Source: CAMEGH01 sp052103595 | GTDB lineage: Bacteria > Patescibacteriota > Saccharimonadia > Saccharimonadales > Saccharimonadaceae | NCBI GenBank assembly: GCA_052103595.1 | Contig: JBQEKC010000001.1 | Location: forward strand, 248,001 to 312,000 | Direction of reading: 5' to 3' | DNA: 64,000 bases | In this document: positions 51,428 through 59,734 of the stretch, piece after piece | How positions within the stretch are numbered: the first letter of the stretch is position 1 | Layout of the letters: every line of letters begins with the position of its first letter | Program-made: the position numbers and the translations under genes | The notes under the pieces: model-generated | Database searches by the model: none | Told to the model about the DNA's origin: nothing | Seen by the model: only the letters and a program-made list of their open reading frames with translations

Positions 51428-52474
51428 TTATCCGTTACGGCGGCTAAGGTAGTAGTAATAAGTTGCGAGTGCAATGCTGCTCAGGCCAAAGGTTGCCCCA
51501 AGTACGTCTGCTGCACCTGTCTTTGGAAGTTCGACTAGAGCCGGTGGAGTTGGCTCAACTGGCGTTGGCGCTGGCGTTTCACAATCAGCTTTATTCTTTG
51601 AATGCTTTGTTGCGTCGTAGTCGCGTTCGTCAATCGTCATCCAGTTCTTTGTTGCAAGTTCACATACTTCGATTTGCTTTGATTCACAATCTTTTAGGTT
51701 TTTTGAGTGTTTACTGCTATCGTATTCGCTTTCTTTGATCGTAATGATCTTTTTGCTTTCAAGCTCACATACTTGCAGTTTCTTTTCTTGACAGTCTCGC
51801 AGATTCTTTGAGTGCTTCTTTTGGTCGTATTCATCTTCCTTAATGGTGATGATTTTCTTTGACTCAAGGTCACATACCTGAATGTCTTTTGGCTCTGGCT
51901 TTGGTGGCGGTACTGGCTTTGCGTAGATTGGGTTACCGCAAGCAAGGATAATCGCGTACTTGAAGTTACCTTTTGCGTCGAGCACTACTATCGTCTTGAG
52001 TGATGAGCTGCGATCTTTGAAAGCAAGTCCACCAACGTGTGTTGTTTGGTAATAGGTTTTGCCTTTAATCTCAATTGGATTACTGTGCGCAATCGGCTCA
52101 CGACCAATGCTCGCAGCGTTATTTGCGACAACACGACCATCAGCGATAACTTCGCCCTTGTTGTTAGCGTGACCCATGACAACACGGTCACCAGCAGCTG
52201 GCGTACGCTTAATCCAGTAATGATCCATAATGTTACGGATATCACCATATTCGTTTTTGTCGTAGGCAGCCGTCAAACCGTTATAGTCTGAGACGCCACA
52301 CTTAATAATTGAGTTACTTGAACAGTCACCCGTTGCGGCTTGTGCTTGTCCCAAGCCCATTTTATACACTCCGATTCCTGCTGTCAGCATAAGTGTGAGC
52401 ACGAATAAAGCAGCCACCGCTGTTTTCGAGCTTGCAAGATAACGGAATTTATTTACTATTGATACTCCACGCAT
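51428..52474 (-). CDS. LPxTG-type cell-surface protein with three Cys-framed repeats
   Basis: The 348-residue protein has an N-terminal signal/membrane segment (AVAALFVLTLMLTAGIGVYK, residues 19-38, then a possible AQAA cleavage). A soluble domain of about 130 residues follows, then a Pro-rich hinge (KPVPPPKPEPK), three repeats of about 33 residues of the form VCELxxKxxxTIxExxYDxxKHSKNxxDC (residues about 208-305), a Pro/Thr linker and the sorting signal LPKTG with a hydrophobic helix and a final RRNG. It is a likely substrate of the sortase at 9657-10346. Confidence 0.88.
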   Translation of the reverse strand: MRGVSIVNKFRYLASSKTAVAALFVLTLMLTAGIGVYKMGLGQAQAATGDCSSNSIIKCGVSDYNGLTAAYDKNEYGDIRNIMDHYWIKRTPAAGDRVVMGHANNKGEVIADGRVVANNAASIGREPIAHSNPIEIKGKTYYQTTHVGGLAFKDRSSSLKTIVVLDAKGNFKYAIILACGNPIYAKPVPPPKPEPKDIQVCDLESKKIITIKEDEYDQKKHSKNLRDCQEKKLQVCELESKKIITIKESEYDSSKHSKNLKDCESKQIEVCELATKNWMTIDERDYDATKHSKNKADCETPAPTPVEPTPPALVELPKTGAADVLGATFGLSSIALATYYYYLSRRNG

Positions 52475-52500
52475 ATAAAACTCCCTTACGTTATGATTTC

Positions 52501-52529
52501 ATATTAGCATGTTTATGTTTATATGTCAA
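52501..52529 (-). promoter_or_regulatory. promoter of the LPxTG protein gene
   Basis: Minus strand: TTGACA (52524-52529), 17-base spacer, TAATAT (52501-52506). It touches the last codons of the methyltransferase gene; AAGGGAG follows before the start. Confidence 0.8.
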
Positions 52530-53125
52530 GAGTATTTGTGTTGTTCCGCCCACTTGTACAGCAGTATACCACTTGCAACTCCAACATTCACGGAACGTGT
52601 GCTCCCGTGTTGCGGAATACGCACTAATTGTTGCGAGGCGCGCACCATTGCTTCGCTTAAGCCCGGGCCTTCCCCTCCAAAAACAAGAACAGCATTTTTA
52701 GGCAGCGTCACCTCTGGTAAATCACGCGCACCTTCATAGGTATCAACCGCCACAATCACCTTATCTTTTACGCGCTGCACGAATGCTTCAACGGTTAGAT
52801 GATGCTCAATTGTTAAATATGCATCAGTCATCATCGCCCCGCGACGATTCCAGTGACGTTTTCCAATAATATGTACCTTACGCGCATTAAATGCGTTGGC
52901 ATTACGCACAATAGTGCCGATATTAAAATCGTGCTGCCAATTTTCGATCGCCACTTCAACGTCACTGGCACTTGTCGCCAAATCTTGCTTAATTGCCGCA
53001 ATCGTCCAGTAGCGATACTTATCTTCAACATTACGAGCATCGCCATTTTGCAGTAGCTCGGGGTCGTATTGCTCGCCTTCTGGCCACGGTATTGAATGTG
53101 GTGGGGCGCCAATTGGTGTATTCAT
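52526..53125 (-). CDS. SpoU/TrmH-family RNA 2'-O-methyltransferase
   Basis: The 199-residue protein shows the SpoU motifs: motif 1 (HDFNIGTIVRNANAFNARKV), motif 2 (VLVFGGEGPGLSEAMV) and motif 3 (IPQHGSTRSVNVGVASGILL). The trefoil-knot enzymes methylate ribose 2'-OH in rRNA or tRNA with SAM. Without the long N-terminal domain of TrmB/RlmB, the target cannot be told. TACGCT six bases before the ATG might be a -10; divergent from the 53164 gene. Confidence 0.88.
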   Translation of the reverse strand: MNTPIGAPPHSIPWPEGEQYDPELLQNGDARNVEDKYRYWTIAAIKQDLATSASDVEVAIENWQHDFNIGTIVRNANAFNARKVHIIGKRHWNRRGAMMTDAYLTIEHHLTVEAFVQRVKDKVIVAVDTYEGARDLPEVTLPKNAVLVFGGEGPGLSEAMVRASQQLVRIPQHGSTRSVNVGVASGILLYKWAEQHKYS

Positions 53126-53135
53126 AGAGATAGCG

Positions 53136-53149
53136 TAGCAAATTTGCTA
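53136..53149. promoter_or_regulatory. palindrome between divergent genes
   Basis: TAGCAAATTTGCTA is a perfect 14-base palindrome between the SpoU start and the 53164 gene, overlapping both predicted -10 regions. Confidence 0.45.
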
Positions 53150-53163
53150 TACTACTGGAAGAG

Positions 53164-53589
53164 ATGATCGGATTTAACCATGCGATGGCCGGCGTTATTA
53201 TCGCCGCAACAGTTCCTGCACCTTATGTCCCCGTTGTGGCGCTCATGAGCCATTTCATTATGGATGCGCTGCCGCATTTTGGCGGAAGTGAACTATTTAA
53301 GCCGTACACAAAACCTTTTAAATGGTTACTGGTTTTTGATGCGCTGATGTGTTTTTTGGTACTCGCTGGCGGTATATGGTTATTCCCCGACAAATGGTGG
53401 CTGATGTTCATTGGCACGTTTTTTGCTACATTGCCTGATTTTCTGTGGCTTATTGAGGGAAAAGTGTCGTGGCTTAAAAAGTATTTTGCATTTGCCAAAC
53501 GCATTCAATGGAGCGAGACGCCCGAAGGTTGGAGCTATGAAACAATCTATTTTGCGTTACTTTTTGTGGCGCTGGTTTGTGTAGCATAA
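53164..53589 (+). CDS. small membrane protein, possible YdjM/DUF457-like metal-dependent hydrolase
   Basis: The 141-residue protein has four hydrophobic helices. The N-terminus MIGFNHAMAGVIIAATVPAP and LMSHFIMDALPHFGG contain conserved-looking His/Asp (NH, SHxxxDxLPH), the pattern of membrane-bound YdjM-like putative metal-dependent hydrolases. The C-terminal half (WWLMFIGTFFATLPDFLWL) is hydrophobic. TATACT (53148-53153) is 10 bases before the ATG. The biochemical function is unknown. Confidence 0.72.
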   Translation: MIGFNHAMAGVIIAATVPAPYVPVVALMSHFIMDALPHFGGSELFKPYTKPFKWLLVFDALMCFLVLAGGIWLFPDKWWLMFIGTFFATLPDFLWLIEGKVSWLKKYFAFAKRIQWSETPEGWSYETIYFALLFVALVCVA

Positions 53590-53595
53590 TACATA

Positions 53596-53628
53596 AAAAC
53601 AACCCGCCATCACGAGCGGGTTGTTTTG
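53596..53628. terminator. bidirectional terminator between 53164-53589 and csbD-like gene
   Basis: Stem AACAACCCGC / GCGGGTTGTT carries T-runs on both sides. Confidence 0.85.
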
Positions 53629-53643
53629 TTGCACGACAGACGA

Positions 53644-53859
53644 TTACTTTTGTTCGTCGTCTTTATTGAGTGAATCTTTTGCTTTGTCGAGCAAATCGTT
53701 CACTTTATTACCAACGTTATCCTTGGCGTCTTCGGCTTTGTCTTTGAGTTCGCCCACCATTTGGTCGGTCTTCCCTTTTGCTTCGAGTTCTTGGTCGCCG
53801 GTTAGCTTGCCTGCCATTTCTTTGGCAGATCCCTTAAGTTTGTCATCAAGTCCGCTCAT
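53644..53859 (-). CDS. CsbD-family stress protein
   Basis: The 71-residue hydrophilic protein matches the CsbD pattern: KLKGSAKEMAGKLTGDQELE, AKGKTDQMVGELKDKAEDAK, with Lys/Asp/Glu-rich amphipathic repeats. CsbD proteins accumulate in general stress in Bacillus. GAAAGGA lies 7 bases before the ATG. A degenerate CIRCE sits on the promoter (TATACT at 53894-53899, minus strand). Confidence 0.9.
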   Translation of the reverse strand: MSGLDDKLKGSAKEMAGKLTGDQELEAKGKTDQMVGELKDKAEDAKDNVGNKVNDLLDKAKDSLNKDDEQK

Positions 53860-53896
53860 GGATACATCCTTTCGTTACTTGTTTGTACTTCCCAGT

Positions 53897-53923
53897 ATAG
53901 CAGACTGTTCGACCGAGTGCTAA
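53897..53923. promoter_or_regulatory. degenerate CIRCE-like element before the csbD-like gene
   Basis: Arms ATAGCAGAC and GAGTGCTAA separated by 9 bases: the right arm is a perfect consensus match and the left 6 of 9. It overlaps the TATACT -10 box and the glycosyltransferase stop codon. Confidence 0.5.
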
Positions 53924-55149
53924 TGGGAGGTGGTGCGCTCGATCACTTCTCGGTAACGATCAAGGTAATTTGCCGTCATCGTTTGGGCAGAAAAACGCGT
54001 TTCAACACTCTTTCGGCAAGCCTCTGGATCAATTTCATCAACTCGCTCAGCGTAATCAAAGAATTCTTCTTTCGTATTTGCCAAAAAACCTGTCACGCCA
54101 TGCTCAATAATTTCTGGCATCGCGCCACGATTCATAGCAACGACTGGCGTTCCACATGCCAGCGCTTCAATCACCGCCATACCAAAGGGCTCATCCCACT
54201 GAATTGGAAACAGCAGCGCCTTTGCCTCAGAAATAAACTTCATCTTTTTTGCACCACTTAAATTACCAGAGTACGTCAAGCGTGGGTTTTTTAACACATA
54301 CGGCATCACTTTTTTGTAATAATACTGATATTCTTCATTGCGACGATATTTACTCAACGGGTTTGAAAGCTCAACCAACAACTTGCGGTTCGAACTGATC
54401 CCCGCCACAATACCTGCCATACGTAGGCGCTTTTTACGCTTTGTCGCAAATTCGGCAGCGATCGCTTGGCCTTTATCGTGCGTGAAGCGTGCTAATGTAA
54501 TGTAATAACCTTTCTTCTGTTTAACGAATGGAAACGCTTCGTACTCAATCGCATTTTGCACCGCAGGCAGCATATGATCGGTAATTTCTTGCGGTGCGGC
54601 TTTTGCCATCGCGTTAGAAATACACACCGTATAAAGTCGACCTGGATTCATGTAACGCAGCTGAGGGCGATTGTCGATTTGGCCAGTTTTAATTGTATCT
54701 TTCGTTGAAAAAGGCGGCCCATGAAAAGTATGTAGCACTGGCGGCAAGCCAGGAATACGACTTACAGGCGAGAAAAAACTTGGCCCAATGTACGGGTTGT
54801 GATCGTGAATAATATCAAAATCACCCGCTTCTTCAATAATCTTAAGCGCATAACTTAGATGTGCTTGCATCACTTGTAGCGGTGCGTCGTAGTACGGGTC
54901 ATCGATTGTTCGAAACAACTCTTCTTTATATACAGAGTGAGTTTTTACTCCTGGAATCGTGTGCTTTCCGTTAGCAAACACCTCCACGACAACATCATCT
55001 TGCTTTTTCATTTCGTTGATAATCCCCTGAACTACCAACTCGATACCACCATAGCCTTTAATTGGCATCGCCAGCCACGGTGGCGCAATCATTGCAACTT
55101 TTAATGGCTTCTTTCTATGATCAGATGATGAACTAGCTTTCTTCGTCAT
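53920..55149 (-). CDS. GT4-family glycosyltransferase
   Basis: The 409-residue protein has a GT-B fold. The N-terminal domain shows VAMIAPPWLAMPIKGYGGIE and FDIIHDHNPYIGP. The donor domain has GNLSGAKKMKFISEAKALLF, PIQWDEPFGMAVIEALACGT (E-x7-E of GT4) and PVVAMNRGAMPEIIEHGVTG. Sugar donor and acceptor are unknown; possibly cell-envelope glycan or glycogen-like polymer. TATAAA (minus, 55156-55161) is 6 bases before the ATG. Divergent from the glycosidase at 55191. Confidence 0.9.
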   Translation of the reverse strand: MTKKASSSSDHRKKPLKVAMIAPPWLAMPIKGYGGIELVVQGIINEMKKQDDVVVEVFANGKHTIPGVKTHSVYKEELFRTIDDPYYDAPLQVMQAHLSYALKIIEEAGDFDIIHDHNPYIGPSFFSPVSRIPGLPPVLHTFHGPPFSTKDTIKTGQIDNRPQLRYMNPGRLYTVCISNAMAKAAPQEITDHMLPAVQNAIEYEAFPFVKQKKGYYITLARFTHDKGQAIAAEFATKRKKRLRMAGIVAGISSNRKLLVELSNPLSKYRRNEEYQYYYKKVMPYVLKNPRLTYSGNLSGAKKMKFISEAKALLFPIQWDEPFGMAVIEALACGTPVVAMNRGAMPEIIEHGVTGFLANTKEEFFDYAERVDEIDPEACRKSVETRFSAQTMTANYLDRYREVIERTTSH

Positions 55150-55190
55150 TATATTTTTATACTATCATAAAATGGCGTATACTAGGTACT

Positions 55191-56672
55191 ATGAAGGAAC
55201 AGTACGACAACGTTACCGTACCTGATGGATTCCATCTTCTCCCGAACGAAGAACTAGTGTCGGTGATTGATCATGGCGCTCGACATTCAAAACGAACACT
55301 CTCTAGCCTAGAGCAGCTGCTTCGCCTCACCCGCGCAGAAACCCCTGAAAATATCGGCAAAACTGGCCCTGCGCTCGCAGCCATCGCCATCGAAGCGAGC
55401 GATTTAGTTGACCCACGCGACACTCCAGAGCATCTTCGCCTCTATGAAGCAGTGTTTGGACGAGATTCTTTGCGCGCAGCCATTGATCTTATTTCAGTAC
55501 ACCCTGAACTATGCCGCGCATCGGTACTACGACTTGCCGAGCTCCAAGGCCTTGAAGACAACATTGCCCGCGAAGAAGAAATGGGGCGTATCGCTCACGA
55601 ATCGCGCGACCTTACTGACCCGGTTGCCCAGCGCCTCACCAAAGAACGCGGCTGGGAGTGGCCATATTACGGTTCAGTTGATGCTACGCCGGAATTTATC
55701 CGTACGCTCACTGCCTATTGCCAACGCACCGAAGAAAACGCCGCCTTTTTATCGCAAGAATACGTTGATCGCCATGGCAATACACAAACGATTAGCCATG
55801 CGCTAGAGCTAGCGCTGTCGTGGATTGATCGGCGCATCAATAGCAATACCGAAGGTATTATTGAATACAAATCACCACTTCCTAACGGAATTGAAAACCA
55901 AGTCTGGAAAGATTCTCCTGACGCCTATCATCATGCCGATGGCACTATTGCCAACCACAACAAAGGTATTGCTTCGATCGAAGTGCAAGTTACCGCTTAC
56001 GACGCACTCCTCGATGCTGCCGAAATGTTCCGTGATATTTTTGATGAACCCCGCCGCGCCAACGAGCTTGAAAGTAAAGCACGTTACTTAAAAAAGGCTA
56101 TTCTAGAGCTCTTTTGGACGGAAGAAAAAGGCGGTTATTTTGTGCTTGGGCTTGATCGAGATGGCCAAAATAATGTTCGACAGATGAAAATTCGTACTTC
56201 AAACATGGGGCATACGCTTAATTCTCGTCTTCTTGAAGGTGACGATCCTGAGATTGTCCACAAACGTGAAGCCGTCGCTCGCCAACTCACCACACCAGAA
56301 ATGCAAAATGTGAGCGGTATTCGTACCTTGGCAAGCGATGAGGTACGCTTTCGGCCTGGAGCCTATCACAACGGCAGCGTGTGGCCATGGGATACACACC
56401 ACATCACCAAAGGGTTGCGTCGCCAAGGTTACTTTGATGCCGCCACTTCGCTCGATGATAAATTGCTACAAATTAATCGTACGCTTGGCACATTCCCTGA
56501 ATATGTTCGTGGCGATAATGCCGATGAGCCATCAGTCAACACCTACACCATTACTGTGCGTGACACAGAAACAGGCAAATTGAACCAAGTTGAGCAGCCA
56601 CCACAAGAGATTCAGGCCTGGACTGTCGCTGCTATGCTAGCAACTGAAGCGCGCAAGCGTCGTAATCCATAA
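55191..56672 (+). CDS. amylo-alpha-1,6-glucosidase-like (debranching-type) glycosidase
   Basis: The 493-residue protein is an (alpha/alpha)6-type glycosidase. It has FGRDSLRAAIDLISVHPEL near residue 90 (general-acid region of GDE-like enzymes), a WEWPYYGSVDATPEFI segment, QVWKDSPDAYHHADGTI, then GYFVLGLDRDGQ and the conserved YHNGSVWPWDTHHITKGLRR. Similar proteins debranch glycogen or cleave other alpha-glucans. No signal peptide, so cytoplasmic. TATACT (55178-55183) is 7 bases before the ATG: leaderless. The divergent GT4 gene suggests joint polymer metabolism. Confidence 0.85.
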   Translation: MKEQYDNVTVPDGFHLLPNEELVSVIDHGARHSKRTLSSLEQLLRLTRAETPENIGKTGPALAAIAIEASDLVDPRDTPEHLRLYEAVFGRDSLRAAIDLISVHPELCRASVLRLAELQGLEDNIAREEEMGRIAHESRDLTDPVAQRLTKERGWEWPYYGSVDATPEFIRTLTAYCQRTEENAAFLSQEYVDRHGNTQTISHALELALSWIDRRINSNTEGIIEYKSPLPNGIENQVWKDSPDAYHHADGTIANHNKGIASIEVQVTAYDALLDAAEMFRDIFDEPRRANELESKARYLKKAILELFWTEEKGGYFVLGLDRDGQNNVRQMKIRTSNMGHTLNSRLLEGDDPEIVHKREAVARQLTTPEMQNVSGIRTLASDEVRFRPGAYHNGSVWPWDTHHITKGLRRQGYFDAATSLDDKLLQINRTLGTFPEYVRGDNADEPSVNTYTITVRDTETGKLNQVEQPPQEIQAWTVAAMLATEARKRRNP

Positions 56673-56681
56673 ACTAGTATA

Positions 56682-56707
56682 TAAAAATAACCTCTTCAAA
56701 GAGGCTG
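56682..56707. terminator. terminator shared by 55191-56672 and the lipoprotein gene
   Basis: CCTCTT / AAGAGG stem (56691-56704). The minus strand continues TTATTTTTATA; the plus-strand T-run is weak. Confidence 0.7.
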
Positions 56708-56728
56708 TCTTGTACGTATGGAATGTGC

Positions 56729-56767
56729 GCCCGAAAAGGAGATGTAAAAATATCTCACCTTGCGGGC
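56729..56767. repeat. long imperfect hairpin downstream of the lipoprotein gene
   Basis: GCCCG / CGGGC closes a hairpin with inner stems AAGG / CCTT and GAGAT / ATCTC. There is no T-run, so it is not a classic terminator; it may protect the 3' end. Confidence 0.55.
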
Positions 56768-56792
56768 GGCAGCAAACCTGTCATGGATAGTG

Positions 56793-57821
56793 TTACGAGG
56801 AGAGCACGCGCAGTGACGGCAGGAAGAGGTCGATATCGGCATCGATGAGAGCATCTACTGCTGACTGCCCCTTGAGATCCGGGTTATCTTCCGCATGTTG
56901 AGCGTCAAGCTCACCAGGCAGCGGCACGAACTCACCGTCAACCACCGTCGCCTTGACGTTACTTCCCGTGTGCGTCACACCCTCAATCTCACCGGTATAC
57001 TCGGAGTACATCTCGGTCATGATGAGAGTCCCAAACTCTTCGTTCGAGTAGCGATTGTTGAGCGCAGCGTAACCGTTGTCTCGCCAACCATACACCCACT
57101 GAGGGAAGAACCCTACAGCGGATATCAACTCGCTTCCGACCAGTTTGTCGCCCTGGCCAGTCAGCTCCTTCAGGTGATCATCATCACGAACGACGGTACC
57201 ACACGGATTAAACGCCAAGACAACCGGTTCAATTGACTCGGAAGAGAACCCATCGAAGGAATCGTACTCTTCGCGCATCCTGAGATCAAAGATATCAAAC
57301 AGGCGTGAAGGCTCCCTGTAGTCCGCCACATCACTGATGAAGAAGTCCATCCAGCGGGTCATGTTGTCACGCGAACTTTCGTTCCGCGTCTCATCATGCT
57401 GCACTGGAGACGGATAGTGGAGCAACGCCACTTCCCCATCCTCAAGGTCGAAGTCACCATCAACCAGATCATAAAGACCTGCGATGACAGTACCTTCAAG
57501 CTCCGACTTACTCAGGCTGGCACTGGCTTCATTGAGCCAGAGGTACTCGGGCTCATCAGGGATCTTGCCGTACTCGACGACGCGATCTTCAAGTGGCACC
57601 TGATGCTCTTCCCACTCATCGCGAATTTCTTCGGCGATGAGATCTGCTTGTTCTGAAAGTGGTCGAGGATCGCTGATCTGGCAGCTTGCATTGTCGGCTT
57701 TCGCCTGCTTGGTTAATTCACTGTCGCCGCTACCACAAGCAACGAGCGCGCTCGCGCACGCCAGCGCTGTGATGAGTACAGCGGGACGAGCCATCTGCTT
57801 GGACATTTTCTGACGAAACAT
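56793..57821 (-). CDS. accessory lipoprotein, unknown
   Basis: The 342-residue protein begins MFRQKMSKQMARPAVLITAL and has a lipobox LVAC (Cys about residue 29), hence a membrane-anchored surface lipoprotein. The first residues MFRQKM resemble MFRRKM of the lipoprotein at 32470. Visible motifs are acidic and Trp-rich: EEIRDEWEEHQVPLEDRVVE, VIAGLYDLVDGDFDLEDGEV, FFPQWVYGWRDNGYAALNNR. No family is recognised. AGAGG lies 7 bases before the ATG within a small CCTCT / AGAGG hairpin. Confidence 0.82.
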   Translation of the reverse strand: MFRQKMSKQMARPAVLITALACASALVACGSGDSELTKQAKADNASCQISDPRPLSEQADLIAEEIRDEWEEHQVPLEDRVVEYGKIPDEPEYLWLNEASASLSKSELEGTVIAGLYDLVDGDFDLEDGEVALLHYPSPVQHDETRNESSRDNMTRWMDFFISDVADYREPSRLFDIFDLRMREEYDSFDGFSSESIEPVVLAFNPCGTVVRDDDHLKELTGQGDKLVGSELISAVGFFPQWVYGWRDNGYAALNNRYSNEEFGTLIMTEMYSEYTGEIEGVTHTGSNVKATVVDGEFVPLPGELDAQHAEDNPDLKGQSAVDALIDADIDLFLPSLRVLSS

Positions 57822-57901
57822 ATCGAAACCTCTTTCAGAGGATCACCGCGACCTCCCGTAAATTCTGCATATCTGATACAGTACGGTAAGATCTTATTGT
57901 T

Positions 57902-58013
57902 AAGAACGGCGCGCTACAGAGCCATCAACTCTCCAGTGCGCCGTTCTTACATATGTAACACTAGCTATTAAGGTTCGCGATTGTTATTTTAGCAGATTAC
58001 TGTAAAAAGTCAA
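57902..58013 (-). promoter_or_regulatory. promoter and long hairpin leader of the 56793-57821 gene
   Basis: Minus strand: TTGACT (58008-58013), 16-base spacer, TAAAAT (57986-57991). The leader then holds an 11-pair stem AAGAACGGCGC / GCGCCGTTCTT (57902-57949). A second possible promoter TTAACA-N17-TGTATC follows the hairpin. Confidence 0.6.
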
Positions 58014-58028
58014 GCGCATTACCTTTTC

Positions 58029-59669
58029 CTACTGACCGTATGGTGCTTGGGTAATCGTGCCCACGTCAGAACGTAAATGTGACACCACGGAGCGAAGTTC
58101 TGTCGCGTTTTTCACACCTCCATTAAGCGTTCCGTACGGGTCAAAAATCGCTTTTAGCTTTGCATATAGCCCTGTTAGTTCGGTGCCGTTATGCTTGTTA
58201 CTAAATGGCGCCTTTAAGCGCCCTTCACCCGCTTCAGCAACAGCGGAGCCACCATGCGACACAACAATTGCGACAAATGCATCGTATAATTTAAGCATTT
58301 TTTGCTTGTCCGTTACTGTGCGCAGATTAAATTGCGGCCAAAAGTGGTAAATGCTGTCATTAATATAGCCAGAAAACGGTAGCGTAATTTTATGTTCAAG
58401 CGACAGTTTGTGCATCGCATTGGTGAAATCTTCAAATCGTTCTGCTGGAATGTAAACACCCCTAAACAGCGCTGGCGTCACAATATCTTTATTGTCCGAC
58501 TGTTGTGCTGCACGGACGTAACTTTCAATTGCCATTAGCTCGTCAATATCATCTTGCGTTTCGGCCAATTGCGTGTAGCTAGCGTTGAGCTTTGTAGCAC
58601 TTTTTAGCACTTTTTTGGCTTTTCGCTTACGAGTGCGTTCACTGAAGTCGGCAAAACGGCATAATACTACGCCAGCAAGTTTTTTCTTATCGGCAATCGC
58701 ATTGGCGATAAAAGCGTGGCGCTTACCATTGCTCACTGCAACACGGAAAAGTTCCATGTCAAAAAGCGATGCGTATTCTGGCTCAAGCTTGCGGATTTCA
58801 TCGAGCATATCGTTCAAATCTTGCGATGACGAAAAGGCCAATGCAACAACCGACTGTTCACTATTATAAAATTCGGCTTTCAAAATCATTTCAGAAATAA
58901 TGCCAAGTGTCCCTTGTGCACCCACGAAAAGTGGTGTCAGATCAAAGCTTCCACCAGCACCTTTCACACGCGCCAAACTCGCATAACCACTGTTATCGAA
59001 ACCGTCTGGATCAAGCTTGTTGTCGATCATTGACTGGTTATCTTCGATGAGGTTATCAACAGCGCGGTATAATTCGCCTTCAAAGTCTTGCTGACCTTTT
59101 TTCTTATTGAGTTCACGCTTGCTAAGACGACGTGTTTGGATAGCATCTCCGTTGGCAAGCACCACTTCAAGCTCTTCAACACTACTTTCCATCGCCCCAT
59201 AACGACCACTTAGCGGGCCGCTGGCGTTATTTGCGACAGCTCCACCAACGGTGCTGTAATGCTCGCTCTCTGGCGCTCCAGGAACATGATATCCCTGTAA
59301 ACGGAGTGCTTGGTTCAGTTCACCAAACAGCACGCCTGGCTGCAGACGCACTAATCGCTGCTTACTATCAAATTCAAATATACGGTTCATGTACGCTGGT
59401 GTGTTGATTGAAATGCCGTTTGTCAGCGCTGCACCTGTCTGATCGGTACCAGCACCGCGCGCCGATACGCTCATAACGTGGCCTTTTTCAGCCAATTGGT
59501 GCGTAAATCGTGTTACTTTTCGGATGTCGTTTGTGACGCGAGGATATACAATGATATCAGGGGTAATCGTCAGAATACTTGCATCATTTGCAAGTGATTT
59601 TCGTGCCGTTATGTCTGTTGTTACATCCCCTAAGATGTGTTCATTTAGGTAGTGAGCAATTTTACTCAT
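58029..59669 (-). CDS. FAD-linked oxidase, GlcD/D-lactate dehydrogenase-like
   Basis: The 546-residue flavoprotein has a PCMH-type FAD-binding domain: DIIVYPRVTNDIRKVTRF, SVSARGAGTDQTGAALTNGI, STVGGAVANNASGPLSGRYG, VKGAGGSFDLTPLFVGAQGT and LGIISEMILK. A C-terminal FAD-oxidase cap domain ends GTLNGGVKN. Candidate substrates are D-lactate or glycolate. No Fe-S or electron-acceptor partner lies nearby. GAGGAG precedes the ATG. A role in lactate use alongside ldh is inference. Confidence 0.85.
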   Translation of the reverse strand: MSKIAHYLNEHILGDVTTDITARKSLANDASILTITPDIIVYPRVTNDIRKVTRFTHQLAEKGHVMSVSARGAGTDQTGAALTNGISINTPAYMNRIFEFDSKQRLVRLQPGVLFGELNQALRLQGYHVPGAPESEHYSTVGGAVANNASGPLSGRYGAMESSVEELEVVLANGDAIQTRRLSKRELNKKKGQQDFEGELYRAVDNLIEDNQSMIDNKLDPDGFDNSGYASLARVKGAGGSFDLTPLFVGAQGTLGIISEMILKAEFYNSEQSVVALAFSSSQDLNDMLDEIRKLEPEYASLFDMELFRVAVSNGKRHAFIANAIADKKKLAGVVLCRFADFSERTRKRKAKKVLKSATKLNASYTQLAETQDDIDELMAIESYVRAAQQSDNKDIVTPALFRGVYIPAERFEDFTNAMHKLSLEHKITLPFSGYINDSIYHFWPQFNLRTVTDKQKMLKLYDAFVAIVVSHGGSAVAEAGEGRLKAPFSNKHNGTELTGLYAKLKAIFDPYGTLNGGVKNATELRSVVSHLRSDVGTITQAPYGQ

Positions 59670-59734
59670 AACACTCCTCTATTCTAAGCTTTACCACTAT
59701 CATAGCACAAAATTCTTTTTCTTTTGCAGGATTT

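Noticed and set aside
51560..51880. Near-periodic DNA repeats that might suggest a CRISPR or satellite
   Set aside because: The period is about 100 bases, in frame within the LPxTG protein and encoding the Cys-framed repeats, with no spacers of constant length.
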